Shown: positions 9,196 to 17,332 of the stretch, piece by piece | Layout: the number at the start of each line of letters is the position of its first letter | Numbering within the stretch: the first letter of the stretch is position 1 | Assembly: GCF_014640675.1 (NCBI RefSeq) | Contig: NZ_BMHK01000016.1 | Location: 1-64,000, forward strand | Origin: Novosphingobium endophyticum | Lineage (GTDB): Bacteria > Pseudomonadota > Alphaproteobacteria > Sphingomonadales > Sphingomonadaceae | Length of the DNA stretch: 64,000 bases | Direction: 5' to 3' | Translations under genes and position numbers: made by a program | Notes under the pieces: model-generated | Databases searched by the model: none | Told to the model about the DNA's origin: nothing | What the model saw: only the letters and a program-made list of their open reading frames with translations

Positions 9196-10290
9196 ATGCA
9201 CGTTTCCCGGATCGCCCTTCGCCGATGCCTGCGCCTTACCGCCTGCGCGGCGCTCTGCGCCATGACGCTGAGCCCCTCGCTCGCGGCCGCGAAAGATGCC
9301 GCGGTGGCCCCCGTGGCTGCCTCACCGGCATCCGGGACGCCATATGTCCGACCTGACGTGAAGGCTTACCTCGAGGCGATGAGGGCGGCTCCCCGGCCCG
9401 AGCTGACCCGCGAAATGCTCGAAAAGATCCGTCAGATGCCTCCCAGCGCCATGGCGGCGATGTCCATGGGCGACCTGCCGGTCGGCGAACTCGCGGTGCA
9501 GCGAGACGTTGAAATGCGCGGCCCGGCAGGACAAATCCGGCTGCGCCTCTACGACATTCGTGCAGAGCGCGGCGCATCGCCCGTCGTCGTGTTCTACCAT
9601 GGCGGCGGCTTTGTCGTGGGCAGCATTGATACCCACGACGGACTCGCTGCGGAAATAGCGCGTCGGCTCGACCTGCCGGTGGTCTCGGTCGAGTACCGGC
9701 TCGCGCCCGAGAACCCCTGGCCAGCCGCCCTTGACGATGGCGAGGCGGCAGCGCGCTGGATCGCCGCCAACGCCAAGGCCTTCGAGCGCGAGTTTACCGG
9801 CCTCGTGCTGAGCGGCGACAGCGCCGGTGGCAACATCACGCTGATCACAGCCGCCGCGCTCCGCGACAAGCCGGCCGCCTTGCCGGTGGTCATGCAATTG
9901 CCGATCTATCCGGTGACGGATTTTTCGAAGCGCTATGCGTCGCATGACCTCTTCGGCAACGGTTACGGACTGGACAGCAGTTCTATCGATCTGTTTACCG
10001 GATACTATGCGGCAGATCCCGAGAACCAGCGCGCTTCACCGTTGTTGGGCGATCTTGCTGGCCTTCCGCCCACCGTGCTCGTGACCGCTTCGCTCGATCC
10101 GCTGCGAGACGAAGGCCGTGCATACGCTGCCGGGCTGGTGGAGGCCGGCGTCCCCACGAGCTATTATGAAGGCAAGGGGCTGATCCACGGCTTTGCCACC
10201 TACCGGAAGGCAATCCCCTCGGCACAGGAGGACACCGTCACGTTCCTTCACCTCGCCCGGGCCATGCTGGAGGGAATCGAGTCTGATTAA
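9196..10290 (+). CDS. Exported alpha/beta hydrolase, HSL-type (family IV) esterase
   Basis: An esterase or lipase with an N-terminal Sec signal peptide (hydrophobic run ending in SLAAAKDA), so likely periplasmic. The family IV oxyanion motif HGGGF and the nucleophile elbow GDSAGG are present, with the final His in IHGFATY. The start ATG at 9196 follows GAGGAGAG and sits 13 bases after the ligase stop, so the two genes are probably cotranscribed. It may release the acid that the upstream ligase activates. Length is 364 residues including the signal. Confidence 0.9.
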   Translation: MHVSRIALRRCLRLTACAALCAMTLSPSLAAAKDAAVAPVAASPASGTPYVRPDVKAYLEAMRAAPRPELTREMLEKIRQMPPSAMAAMSMGDLPVGELAVQRDVEMRGPAGQIRLRLYDIRAERGASPVVVFYHGGGFVVGSIDTHDGLAAEIARRLDLPVVSVEYRLAPENPWPAALDDGEAAARWIAANAKAFEREFTGLVLSGDSAGGNITLITAAALRDKPAALPVVMQLPIYPVTDFSKRYASHDLFGNGYGLDSSSIDLFTGYYAADPENQRASPLLGDLAGLPPTVLVTASLDPLRDEGRAYAAGLVEAGVPTSYYEGKGLIHGFATYRKAIPSAQEDTVTFLHLARAMLEGIESD

Positions 10291-10292
10291 TA

Positions 10293-10328
10293 TTGACACG
10301 ATCGTGTCATATTGACATGATCGTGTCA
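10293..10328 (+). promoter_or_regulatory. Tandem palindromic operator overlapping a TTGACA promoter and the marR start codon
   Basis: TGACACGATCGTGTCA at 10294-10309 is a perfect 16-base palindrome, and TGACATGATCGTGTCA at 10313-10328 repeats it with one change, 19 bases centre to centre. The first copy contains a perfect -35 (TTGACA, 10293-10298). CATGAT at 10316-10321 is a -10 at 17-base spacing. The final A of the second copy is the A of the marR ATG. This is the layout expected of an autorepressed promoter, with RNA starting at or very near the start codon. Confidence 0.75.
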
Positions 10329-10792
10329 TGGAAGCCGAAGCATTCGATTCGCGTCACCCGCTTGTCGGGCTGGTGGATGAAACCATCCGCCTGAACAGCC
10401 GGCTGCGCAGCGTGTTCGCCGCGGCGCGTCAGGATAGTGCCCTCAACGATTCCGAGCAAATGGTCCTCAACGCGGTGGTCGAGGCGGAGCGGGCGCCGAC
10501 CGTTGCCCAGATCGGGCGTTCGATGGGAGAGGCGCGCCAACTTGTGCAGCGCGCGGCCAATTCGCTGCGCGATGCCGGGCTGATCGAGATGGCGGACAAT
10601 CCGGATCACAAGCGGGCGCCGCTGCTGCATCCCACCCCGCGGGGCATTGATGTCAAACGCGCGATCGATCAGCGCGCGGACACGATCGCCGAGGATCTGA
10701 TCCCCGCGCTCGATCTCGACGACGTTCGCGGGACCACGGAGGCGTTGCGGGCCATTCGCAGACAACTCGAGGCGCGTTTACGCGCCCGCTGA
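10328..10792 (+). CDS. MarR-family winged-helix transcriptional regulator
   Basis: A 154-residue protein with MarR architecture: N-terminal dimerisation helix, winged HTH around residues 45-105 (AQIGRSMGEARQLVQRAAN, then a wing with DNPDHKRAPLL) and a C-terminal helix. MarR proteins usually repress neighbouring genes until a small aromatic or acyl ligand binds. Its ATG lies inside the second of two palindromes and there is no Shine-Dalgarno sequence, which suggests a leaderless message and autoregulation. It probably controls the downstream kinase/dehydrogenase/SDR genes, and perhaps the upstream ligase and esterase. Confidence 0.88.
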   Translation: MEAEAFDSRHPLVGLVDETIRLNSRLRSVFAAARQDSALNDSEQMVLNAVVEAERAPTVAQIGRSMGEARQLVQRAANSLRDAGLIEMADNPDHKRAPLLHPTPRGIDVKRAIDQRADTIAEDLIPALDLDDVRGTTEALRAIRRQLEARLRAR

Positions 10793-10805
10793 ACGGGAAT
10801 CGGTA

Positions 10806-11873
10806 ATGGAAGCAGATCTCGACAAGCTTGCGCCCATCGGTCCGCTTACCGAATGGCTCGACGTCCATGTCCCGGAACTGGGCAAGGGGCCGCTCAGGAC
10901 TTCGCTGCTTTCGGGCGGCACTTCCAACGTGGTGCTCACGCTCGACCGGGGCGAAAAGCCGATGGTCATGCGGCGCCCGCCCGAAGTCCCGCCGCCTGGC
11001 GCGGAAAAGGGCGTGCTGCGCGAGGCGCGCATCCTCACCGCGCTCAACGGGACGGATGTGCCGCACCCGGTCTGCTACGGTTCCTGCCCCGACGACAGCG
11101 TGGTGGGCGCGCCGTTCTACGTGATGGAGAAAGTCGAAGGCTGGGCACCGAACCTGCGCGACGAGAAGATTCACAACGAACCGCCCTTCGATCGGATGCC
11201 TTACGAATACGGCATTCCCTTCGTCATCGTCGACGGCCTCGTGAAGCTCGCGAATGTCGATTATGAGGCGATCGGTCTTGGCGATTACGGCAAGCCGGGC
11301 AGGTTCCTTGAAAGGCAGGTGGACCGCTGGGCGGGTCAGCTTGCCTCCTACAAGGAGCGCTATGGCTACGAAGGCCGCAAGCTCGAGGGCTACGCGCTGA
11401 CCGAGCAGTGGCTGCGCTCCAGCACCCTGCCGGAGGAAGTGCGCGGCATCATTCATGGCGACGTCGGCACGCCGAACATGATGTTCCGCCACGGACCGCC
11501 CGCGCGGCTCGCCGCAATGATCGACTGGGAGCTTTCGACCATCGGCGATCCGATGATCGACATCGGCTGGTTCACCGGCAGTATGCGCGACGAGGAAAAT
11601 CCGGGAAGGGAATTCGCCACCGCGCTCAACAACCCCGAGCACTTCCCGACCAAGCAGGAACTGGCGCGCTACTACTGCGCGGGGACCGGGCGCAATATCG
11701 GCGACTTCCGCTGGTTCTCGATCCTGTCGCGTTTCAAGTCCGGCTGCCTGCTCGAATACAAGGTGGCTCAGGCCGAAGCCGGGATATTGCCCAAGGAAAC
11801 CGGGCGCTTCTTCGCGCGCATCGTCGAAAACGTCTTCAAGGAAACAGCCGCGGAAATCCGGAGGATATCATGA
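10806..11873 (+). CDS. Aminoglycoside-phosphotransferase-like kinase (ACAD10/LvaA type)
   Basis: A protein-kinase-like small-molecule kinase. A glycine-rich GGTSNVVL is near residue 37, the catalytic loop is IIHGDVGTPN near 218, and the metal-binding Asp lies in IDWELSTIGDP. The close relatives are the kinase domain of human ACAD10/11 and bacterial LvaA, which phosphorylate 4-hydroxyacyl-CoA rather than antibiotics (family knowledge). Its stop codon overlaps the start of an acyl-CoA dehydrogenase (ATGA), the same pairing fused in ACAD10/11. Inferred role: phosphorylating a hydroxyacyl-CoA so that its hydroxyl can be eliminated. Length 355 residues. Confidence 0.88.
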   Translation: MEADLDKLAPIGPLTEWLDVHVPELGKGPLRTSLLSGGTSNVVLTLDRGEKPMVMRRPPEVPPPGAEKGVLREARILTALNGTDVPHPVCYGSCPDDSVVGAPFYVMEKVEGWAPNLRDEKIHNEPPFDRMPYEYGIPFVIVDGLVKLANVDYEAIGLGDYGKPGRFLERQVDRWAGQLASYKERYGYEGRKLEGYALTEQWLRSSTLPEEVRGIIHGDVGTPNMMFRHGPPARLAAMIDWELSTIGDPMIDIGWFTGSMRDEENPGREFATALNNPEHFPTKQELARYYCAGTGRNIGDFRWFSILSRFKSGCLLEYKVAQAEAGILPKETGRFFARIVENVFKETAAEIRRIS

Positions 11874-13174
11874 TCGATTTCAGCATCGAACCCGAATTCC
11901 AGGCCAGGCTGGACTGGATGGATACGTTCGTCCGCGAGGAATGCGAGACGATGGACCTGCTGTTTCCCGAACAGGGCGCGCAGTTCGATCCCGGCTACAA
12001 GGCGGCCAGACGACACCTGAAGCCGCTGCAGGACGAGGTGAAGAAGCAGGGCCTCTGGGCCTGCCATCTGGGGCCGCACCTCGGCGGCCCCGGCTATGGG
12101 CAGGTCAAGCTGGCGCTGATGAACGAGATCATCGGGCGCTCGAACTGGGCACCGGTGGTTTTCGGCACCGCCGCCCCCGATACGGGCAACGCAGAGATCC
12201 TGGCGCTGTTCGGCACGCCCGAGCAGAAGGAGAAGTACCTCGGGCCGCTGATGGCGGGCGAGATCGTCTCGTGCTTCTCGATGACCGAGCCGCAGGGCGG
12301 CGCCGATCCCGATGTGTTCACCTGCAAGGCCACGCGCGAGGGCGATGAATGGGTGATCGAAGGGGAGAAGTGGTTTTCCTCCAACGCCCGGTTCGCCAGC
12401 TTCCTGCTCGTCATCGCGGTCACCGATCCCGATGCACCGCTGACGGAGCGGATGAGCATGTTCGTCGTCCCCGCCGACACGCCGGGGATCGAAATCCTGC
12501 GCAACGTCGCCATCGTCGGCGACACCGATCCCGACAACGGACACCACGCGCACATCCGCTACAACAAGGTGCGCGTGCCGCTCGACCATATGCTCGGCAA
12601 TCCGGGCGAAGGCTTCAAGGTGGCTCAGGCGCGTCTTGGCGGCGGGCGCATCCACCACGCGATGCGCACCGTCGGCATGTGCAATCGCGCGCTCGACATG
12701 ATGCTGGAGCGAGCCGTGTCGCGGCAAACCAAGGGCAAGATGCTGGGCGAGCACCAGCTTGTGCAGGCCAAGATCGCCGATTCGATCATCGAGCTTGAAC
12801 AGTTCCGCCTGCTGGTGCTCAAGACCGCGTGGATGATCGACGAGATCGAGGCCGGGCGGATGAAGCACGGGGCGGCGCGCAAGCACATCGGCATGTGCAA
12901 GGTGGCGATGGCGTCGGTCTATGCGAACGTCGTCGGCCGCGCGCTGGAGGTGCATGGATCACTGGGCATTTCGCTCGATATGCCGCTCGCCAAATGGTAC
13001 GCCGGAAACATGGCGCTCGCCTTCGCCGACGGTCCGACAGACGCCCACCGCTCGCAGCTCGCCCGCGCCTATCTCAAGCGCGCGAAGCCGGCGGATGGCA
13101 TGTTCCCCAGCGAGCACATTCCGACGCGCACGGCCAAGGCGCTCGAACGCTATCCTGATGCGCGGGAGGCCTGA
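11870..13174 (+). CDS. Acyl-CoA dehydrogenase (ACAD10/11-like)
   Basis: An FAD-dependent acyl-CoA dehydrogenase of 434 residues with the full three-part fold. It has the CFSMTEPQGGADP flavin-binding stretch near residue 145 and C-terminal helices with GRIHHAMRTVGMCNRALDM. The start ATG at 11870 has a textbook GGAGGATATC site and overlaps the kinase stop by four bases, so the two proteins are translationally coupled. In the ACAD10/11 family the dehydrogenase partner helps convert the phosphorylated 4-hydroxyacyl-CoA to an enoyl-CoA. Substrate is not determinable here. Confidence 0.92.
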   Translation: MIDFSIEPEFQARLDWMDTFVREECETMDLLFPEQGAQFDPGYKAARRHLKPLQDEVKKQGLWACHLGPHLGGPGYGQVKLALMNEIIGRSNWAPVVFGTAAPDTGNAEILALFGTPEQKEKYLGPLMAGEIVSCFSMTEPQGGADPDVFTCKATREGDEWVIEGEKWFSSNARFASFLLVIAVTDPDAPLTERMSMFVVPADTPGIEILRNVAIVGDTDPDNGHHAHIRYNKVRVPLDHMLGNPGEGFKVAQARLGGGRIHHAMRTVGMCNRALDMMLERAVSRQTKGKMLGEHQLVQAKIADSIIELEQFRLLVLKTAWMIDEIEAGRMKHGAARKHIGMCKVAMASVYANVVGRALEVHGSLGISLDMPLAKWYAGNMALAFADGPTDAHRSQLARAYLKRAKPADGMFPSEHIPTRTAKALERYPDAREA

Positions 13175-13175
13175 G

Positions 13176-13928
13176 ATGGACCCGCTGTTCGATTTTACCG
13201 GGAAGGTGGCGCTGGTCACCGGGGGCTCGCGCGGGCTGGGCTACCAGATGGTCAAGGCTTTCGCGGCGCGCGGCGCGGACGTGATCATCGCCAGCCGCAA
13301 GCTGGAGAACTGCGAAACGGTGGCCGAGGAATGCCGCGCCCTCGGAGTGAGGGCGCTGGCGCTCTCGGCGCACGTCGGGCGATGGGACGAATGTACCCGG
13401 CTCGTCGAGAAGGCCTGGGACGCATTCGGCCATGTGGATATCCTTGTGAACAATGCGGGCATGAGCCCGGCAATGCCCAGCCACGAGGTGAGCGAGAAGC
13501 TTTTCGACTCGGTCGTGAACCTCAACTTCAAGGGACCGTTCCGTATCGCCAGCCTGATGGCGCATCGCATGGCCGAGCATGCCGATGAGAACGGGAGTGG
13601 ATGCGTCATCAACGTCTCGTCATCGGGGTCCATGATGCCTTTGCCGAAGACCATTCCTTACGGCTCGTCCAAGGCCGCGCTCAATGCCATGAGCAAGAGC
13701 CTTGCCTGGGAATATGCGCCCAAGGTGCGGGTCAACACGCTCTCGCCCGGAGCCTTCCGCACCGACATCGTCGAGGCATGGCCGGACAAGGGGAAGGGGG
13801 CCATCCCCATCCCGCGCGGCCACGCCGCCGACCCGCATGAGATCGTCACCGCCGCCCTGTTCCTGGCAAGCCCCGCGTCGGTGAACGTGACGGGCTCGCT
13901 GGTGCGCTGCGACGGGGGGCAGCACTAG
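13176..13928 (+). CDS. Short-chain dehydrogenase/reductase (SDR)
   Basis: A classical 250-residue SDR. It has the cofactor motif TGGSRGLGYQ at 16-25, NNAG near residue 91 and the active site Ser with YGSSK (Tyr-x-x-x-Lys) near 160. It begins one base after the dehydrogenase stop codon, so it belongs to the kinase/dehydrogenase operon. It probably oxidises a 3-hydroxyacyl-CoA or reduces a related ketone in this pathway. Confidence 0.92.
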   Translation: MDPLFDFTGKVALVTGGSRGLGYQMVKAFAARGADVIIASRKLENCETVAEECRALGVRALALSAHVGRWDECTRLVEKAWDAFGHVDILVNNAGMSPAMPSHEVSEKLFDSVVNLNFKGPFRIASLMAHRMAEHADENGSGCVINVSSSGSMMPLPKTIPYGSSKAALNAMSKSLAWEYAPKVRVNTLSPGAFRTDIVEAWPDKGKGAIPIPRGHAADPHEIVTAALFLASPASVNVTGSLVRCDGGQH

Positions 13929-13963
13929 GCTTTCTCCGTGGGGAGAGGATTGGGAGATTTCGC

Positions 13964-14941
13964 ATGCCCTTAGCCGTCATCGGCCATGAGTTCGGCCCGC
14001 CTGAAAACTACGTCCTCGAAGAATTCGACCCCGGCACACCCGGCGAAGGCGAAGTCCGCGTCGCGATCAAGGCGGCGGGCGTCTCCTACGTCGATGTGCT
14101 CACTGCCATGGGCAAGTACCAGTTTCATCCCCCGCTGCCCTTCATTCCTGGCAGCGAAGCGGCGGGCGTGGTTGAAGCCGTGGGCGAGGGCGTCAACCAC
14201 CTTGCCGTGGGGGACCGTGTGTTCTGCGGCGGCCTGGGCGGCCTGTTCTGCCAGGCAAACACTTTTCGCGCCGCGAACATGGCAAGGATTCCCGAGGCGA
14301 TGTCTTTCGAGGTCGCTTCCGTCTTTTCGGTGAACTATCAGACTGCGTACTACGCAATCGCTGACCGGGCGCGCGCGAAACCGGGTGAGACGCTGCTGGT
14401 GCTGGGCGCTGCCGGGGGAACGGGCTTCGCGGCGGTCCAGATCGGCAGGCACCTCGGCCTCAAGGTCATTGCCTCGGCTTCCAGTCCGGAAAAGCAGGCG
14501 GCCGCGCTGGCCGGAGGCGCGGATGCCGTCGTCACCACCGGGGTGGAGGACTGGCGCGAGCAGGTCATCGCGGCGAACGATGGCAAGCCGGTCGACATAG
14601 TCTTCGATCCCGTGGGCGGCGATGCGCTGGAGCCCGCCTTTCGCTGCCTCGGCTATGACGGACGCCACCTTGTGATCGGCTTCACCGCCGGGATCGCCTC
14701 GCTCAGGACCAACCTTGCGTTGCTCAAGAGCGCCAGCCTCGTCGGCGTGCAGATGCGCGACCACGCGCTCAAGCGTCCGCAGGAAGCGAATGCGATGCGC
14801 CGCAAGGTGATGGAACTGGCGGGCGAGGGGAAGTTCAATCCCGCAATCGCGGCGCGCCATGCGATTACGGATTATGTCGCGGCGATGAACGAAGCGTTCT
14901 CGGGCACGGCGGCGGGGCGGGTGGTGCTGTTGATGGAGTGA
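13964..14941 (+). CDS. NADPH:quinone oxidoreductase-like MDR protein
   Basis: A zinc-free medium-chain dehydrogenase/reductase of 325 residues. The N-terminal GroES-like domain includes GSEAAGVVEAVGEGV near 65-80. The Rossmann part contains LVLGAAGGTGFAAVQIG near 145-160. The family reduces quinones, enones or enoyl-CoA derivatives using NADPH. It follows the SDR by 35 bases on the same strand, so it probably shares the operon. The zinc-ligand cysteines of alcohol dehydrogenases are missing, as expected for this subfamily. Confidence 0.9.
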   Translation: MPLAVIGHEFGPPENYVLEEFDPGTPGEGEVRVAIKAAGVSYVDVLTAMGKYQFHPPLPFIPGSEAAGVVEAVGEGVNHLAVGDRVFCGGLGGLFCQANTFRAANMARIPEAMSFEVASVFSVNYQTAYYAIADRARAKPGETLLVLGAAGGTGFAAVQIGRHLGLKVIASASSPEKQAAALAGGADAVVTTGVEDWREQVIAANDGKPVDIVFDPVGGDALEPAFRCLGYDGRHLVIGFTAGIASLRTNLALLKSASLVGVQMRDHALKRPQEANAMRRKVMELAGEGKFNPAIAARHAITDYVAAMNEAFSGTAAGRVVLLME

Positions 14942-14977
14942 CCGGGAAGGGCGACCAACCTCCCCAACGAACCTGCC

Positions 14978-16027
14978 TCAGCAGCCGGCCCGGAACTGCT
15001 GCGGCGTCATGCCCGTCCAGCGCTTGAACGCCCGCCCGAAGCTGGTCTGCTCGCCGTAACCGAGACGGTCGGCGATCTCATCCAGCGAAATGCGGCGGTC
15101 GGCCAGGTGGGCCTTGGCGAGTGTTTCGCGTTGTGCCTCGACCAGTTCGGAGAAGCGCGTGCCTTCATCCGACAGGCGTGACTGGAGCGTCCGCACCGAC
15201 ATGCCGACTTTCTCCGCGCAGCGCTCGATCGAGCAACTGCCCCGCGCCAGCGAGCCGCGAATGAAGCTTTCCACCTTGTCGACGATCGACTGGCTGTGCT
15301 CGGACTTCACGCGCTGCAGGTAGGAGCCAAGCAGCTTGTAGAGCAGCCGGTTGGCGCTGGGCACGGGCTGTTCCAGCGTGCGGACCGGGAAGGCTACCGA
15401 ATTGCGGCTTGACTGGCTCACGACGCGGCAGCCCAGCGTCTTTTCGATTTCCGGCAGATCGCTTGCGCGCGCATCGGCGGAAAGGCTCACCCAGCTGGGG
15501 CGAAACGAGGGGCCGCCGATCGCCTGGAGCAGTTTCAGGTTCAGCATCGCCGCCTGATAATTTGCCTGGTCGTTGATACCGATGTCCGTGTTGACCAGCC
15601 AGGTCAGTTCGGCCGTCTCGCGTCCTTCGATTAGCACCACCTCGCAGTCGGGTGCATGAACGGCAGGAAGAAAGTCGATGAGGCAGCGGATGCCAGCGCG
15701 CACCGTAGGCGCGGCGCGGCAGAGCGCGGTTACGCAGCCGAAGACTTCCGGATCCTGCATCGTCGCGAAGTGGAGACCGAAGAGCGGATCGTCGAAGATC
15801 GAGCTGCAATATTCGAGCGTGTCGGCGACCTGCTGCGGGGCTATCAGGCTTTCGGGATCGGTAAGCACCCGCGCCTCCATGCCGTGACGCTCCACGATTC
15901 CGCGCGCATCACGCCCATGGCTGCGCGCAACATTGGCAAGGCCGGAAAAGTTCGCCGCGCGCACTTGGCCCCCGCCCGGTGCGACGTCGAGCGGGCCGTC
16001 GAGACTGAAGAAGCTGTTCCGGGCCAT
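14978..16027 (-). CDS. AraC-family transcriptional regulator (OruR/ArgR-like N-terminal domain)
   Basis: A 349-residue regulator. Residues 25-210 form the arabinose-binding-like ligand domain of the OruR/MmsR class. The C-terminal two-HTH AraC domain includes CAEKVGMSVRTLQSRLSDEG and the family signature RISLDEIADRLGYGEQTSFG with a final FKRWTGMTPQQFR. The start ATG at 16027 has AAAGGGA upstream. It is convergent with the oxidoreductase and divergent from the crotonase at 16178; an inverted repeat lies between it and that gene, so it likely controls the crotonase or the whole block in response to a pathway intermediate. Confidence 0.92.
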   Translation of the reverse strand: MARNSFFSLDGPLDVAPGGGQVRAANFSGLANVARSHGRDARGIVERHGMEARVLTDPESLIAPQQVADTLEYCSSIFDDPLFGLHFATMQDPEVFGCVTALCRAAPTVRAGIRCLIDFLPAVHAPDCEVVLIEGRETAELTWLVNTDIGINDQANYQAAMLNLKLLQAIGGPSFRPSWVSLSADARASDLPEIEKTLGCRVVSQSSRNSVAFPVRTLEQPVPSANRLLYKLLGSYLQRVKSEHSQSIVDKVESFIRGSLARGSCSIERCAEKVGMSVRTLQSRLSDEGTRFSELVEAQRETLAKAHLADRRISLDEIADRLGYGEQTSFGRAFKRWTGMTPQQFRAGC

Positions 16028-16108
16028 CCGGGTCCCTTTCGCGTGAAGGACGTTGCGGCATTATCCTTTTGGCGCCCAGTATCGAGAACGCCGCGCGAAT
16101 TGCCAATA

Positions 16109-16138
16109 CCCTTCCGCTTGCCTGTGGCAGCAGAAGGG
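16109..16138. promoter_or_regulatory. Inverted repeat in the araC/crotonase divergent region
   Basis: The arms CCCTTCCGCTTGCC and GGCAGCAGAAGGG are near-perfect reverse complements (one mismatch and one bulged base) around a TGT spacer. It sits 40 bases before the crotonase start and 82 bases before the araC start. It could be a regulator-binding palindrome or a short hairpin in the crotonase leader. Confidence 0.4.
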
Positions 16139-16177
16139 AAAGCACAATCAGGCTGTAAACCGCCGGGAGAGGTACGC

Positions 16178-17152
16178 ATGAAGACGATAGCCGACCACAA
16201 GCGGGCCGCCGAAGAACACGTCCTTTACGAGAAGGACCCGGCGACGAAGATTGCGACGATCACGTTCAACCGGCTCGACAAGCACAACACCGCCACCATC
16301 GGAATGCGCGCCCGCTTCGGTGAGCTGGTGTTCAAGGCGAACATCGATGACGACGTGAAGGTGCTGGTCATTCGCGGCGCCGGCGACAACCTGGGCAGCG
16401 GCGGAGACCTTGACGAGCACGGTGATCTCTATCTCAATCCCAAGCCGGGCGATGGATTCCTGGTCGATCTCGAGATTGATGATCCAGAGGTGAAGTACCC
16501 TCCGCCGGGCTCGTTCCGCTACCTTCACGGCCTCACGGACTATTACTCCAAGGCGCGTTCGGGCAATCGTCCGCTTCAGGAGTTCAAGAAGATCTCGATC
16601 ATTGAGGCGAAGGGCTATTGCTACGGCTGGCACTTCTACCAGTGCGCCGATGCCGACATCATTGTCGCTTCGGACGATGCGCTGTTCGGTCATCCGTCTT
16701 TCCGCTACGCCGGATGGGGGCCGCGCATGTGGCAGTGGCTGGAAACCGTCGGACTGCGCGCTTTCAGCGAGATGCTGTTCACCGGGCGCCCGTTCACGGC
16801 GCAGGAGATGTTCACCGCCAACCGCTTCGTGAACAGCGTGGTCCCGCGCGAGCAGCTTGAAGCGGAAACCGCCAAATATGCTCACGCCTGTTCGATCACG
16901 CGACCGACGGACGTAGTGGTCGCGCAGAAGACCTTCATTGAGGCCTACAAGCAATACCGCGGCGAATACATGGGCAGCCTGCTCACGGGTTGGCTCGAAG
17001 GCATGCTGCCGCTGATGCGGGACGATACCGAGCACGATGTGAATCTCGGCAAGGGGAACACATTCCAGCAGGGCATCGGCCAGGTGGTGAAGGGACACGA
17101 CGCCAAGTATCCGCCCGAATGGCGGCTCTCGAAGAAGGGGCGCGAGGGCTGA
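16178..17152 (+). CDS. Enoyl-CoA hydratase/isomerase family protein (long crotonase)
   Basis: A crotonase-fold protein of 324 residues, about 60 longer than standard enoyl-CoA hydratases. The early core is recognisable (ITFNRLDKHNT), with the oxyanion-hole stretch LGSGGDLDEHGD near 75-86 and a second in AKGYCYGWHFYQ. An extra segment with FRYLHGLTDYYSKARSGNRP separates them. The usual paired catalytic glutamates are not evident, so hydratase activity is not assured; other crotonases act as isomerases, hydrolases or lyases. The start ATG at 16178 has GGGAGAGG upstream. AraC regulators flank it on both sides. Confidence 0.85.
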   Translation: MKTIADHKRAAEEHVLYEKDPATKIATITFNRLDKHNTATIGMRARFGELVFKANIDDDVKVLVIRGAGDNLGSGGDLDEHGDLYLNPKPGDGFLVDLEIDDPEVKYPPPGSFRYLHGLTDYYSKARSGNRPLQEFKKISIIEAKGYCYGWHFYQCADADIIVASDDALFGHPSFRYAGWGPRMWQWLETVGLRAFSEMLFTGRPFTAQEMFTANRFVNSVVPREQLEAETAKYAHACSITRPTDVVVAQKTFIEAYKQYRGEYMGSLLTGWLEGMLPLMRDDTEHDVNLGKGNTFQQGIGQVVKGHDAKYPPEWRLSKKGREG

Positions 17153-17255
17153 ATCGTCTCTGCGCGGGGCGAAAAGCACGGCCGGCAATGCGTGTAATGC
17201 AGATCATTTCGCGCAGCCTGTAGGGTGATGGCCCATTTCGGTGGTAAAGTGATGA

Positions 17256-17285
17256 TTGACCCGGACGGCAATGGCTGCCGGTCAA
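17256..17285. promoter_or_regulatory. Inverted repeat upstream of the second AraC regulator
   Basis: TTGACC (17256-17261) and GGTCAA (17280-17285) form perfect outer arms, with GGCA and TGCC as an inner arm pair. The element lies 48 bases before the regulator's ATG. It may be the regulator's own site or a hairpin ending the crotonase transcript; there is no U-tract. Confidence 0.35.
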
Positions 17286-17332
17286 ACAAGCGGGCGCTAG
17301 CATAAACAGGCCCCCGCAACGCGGAGAGACCC

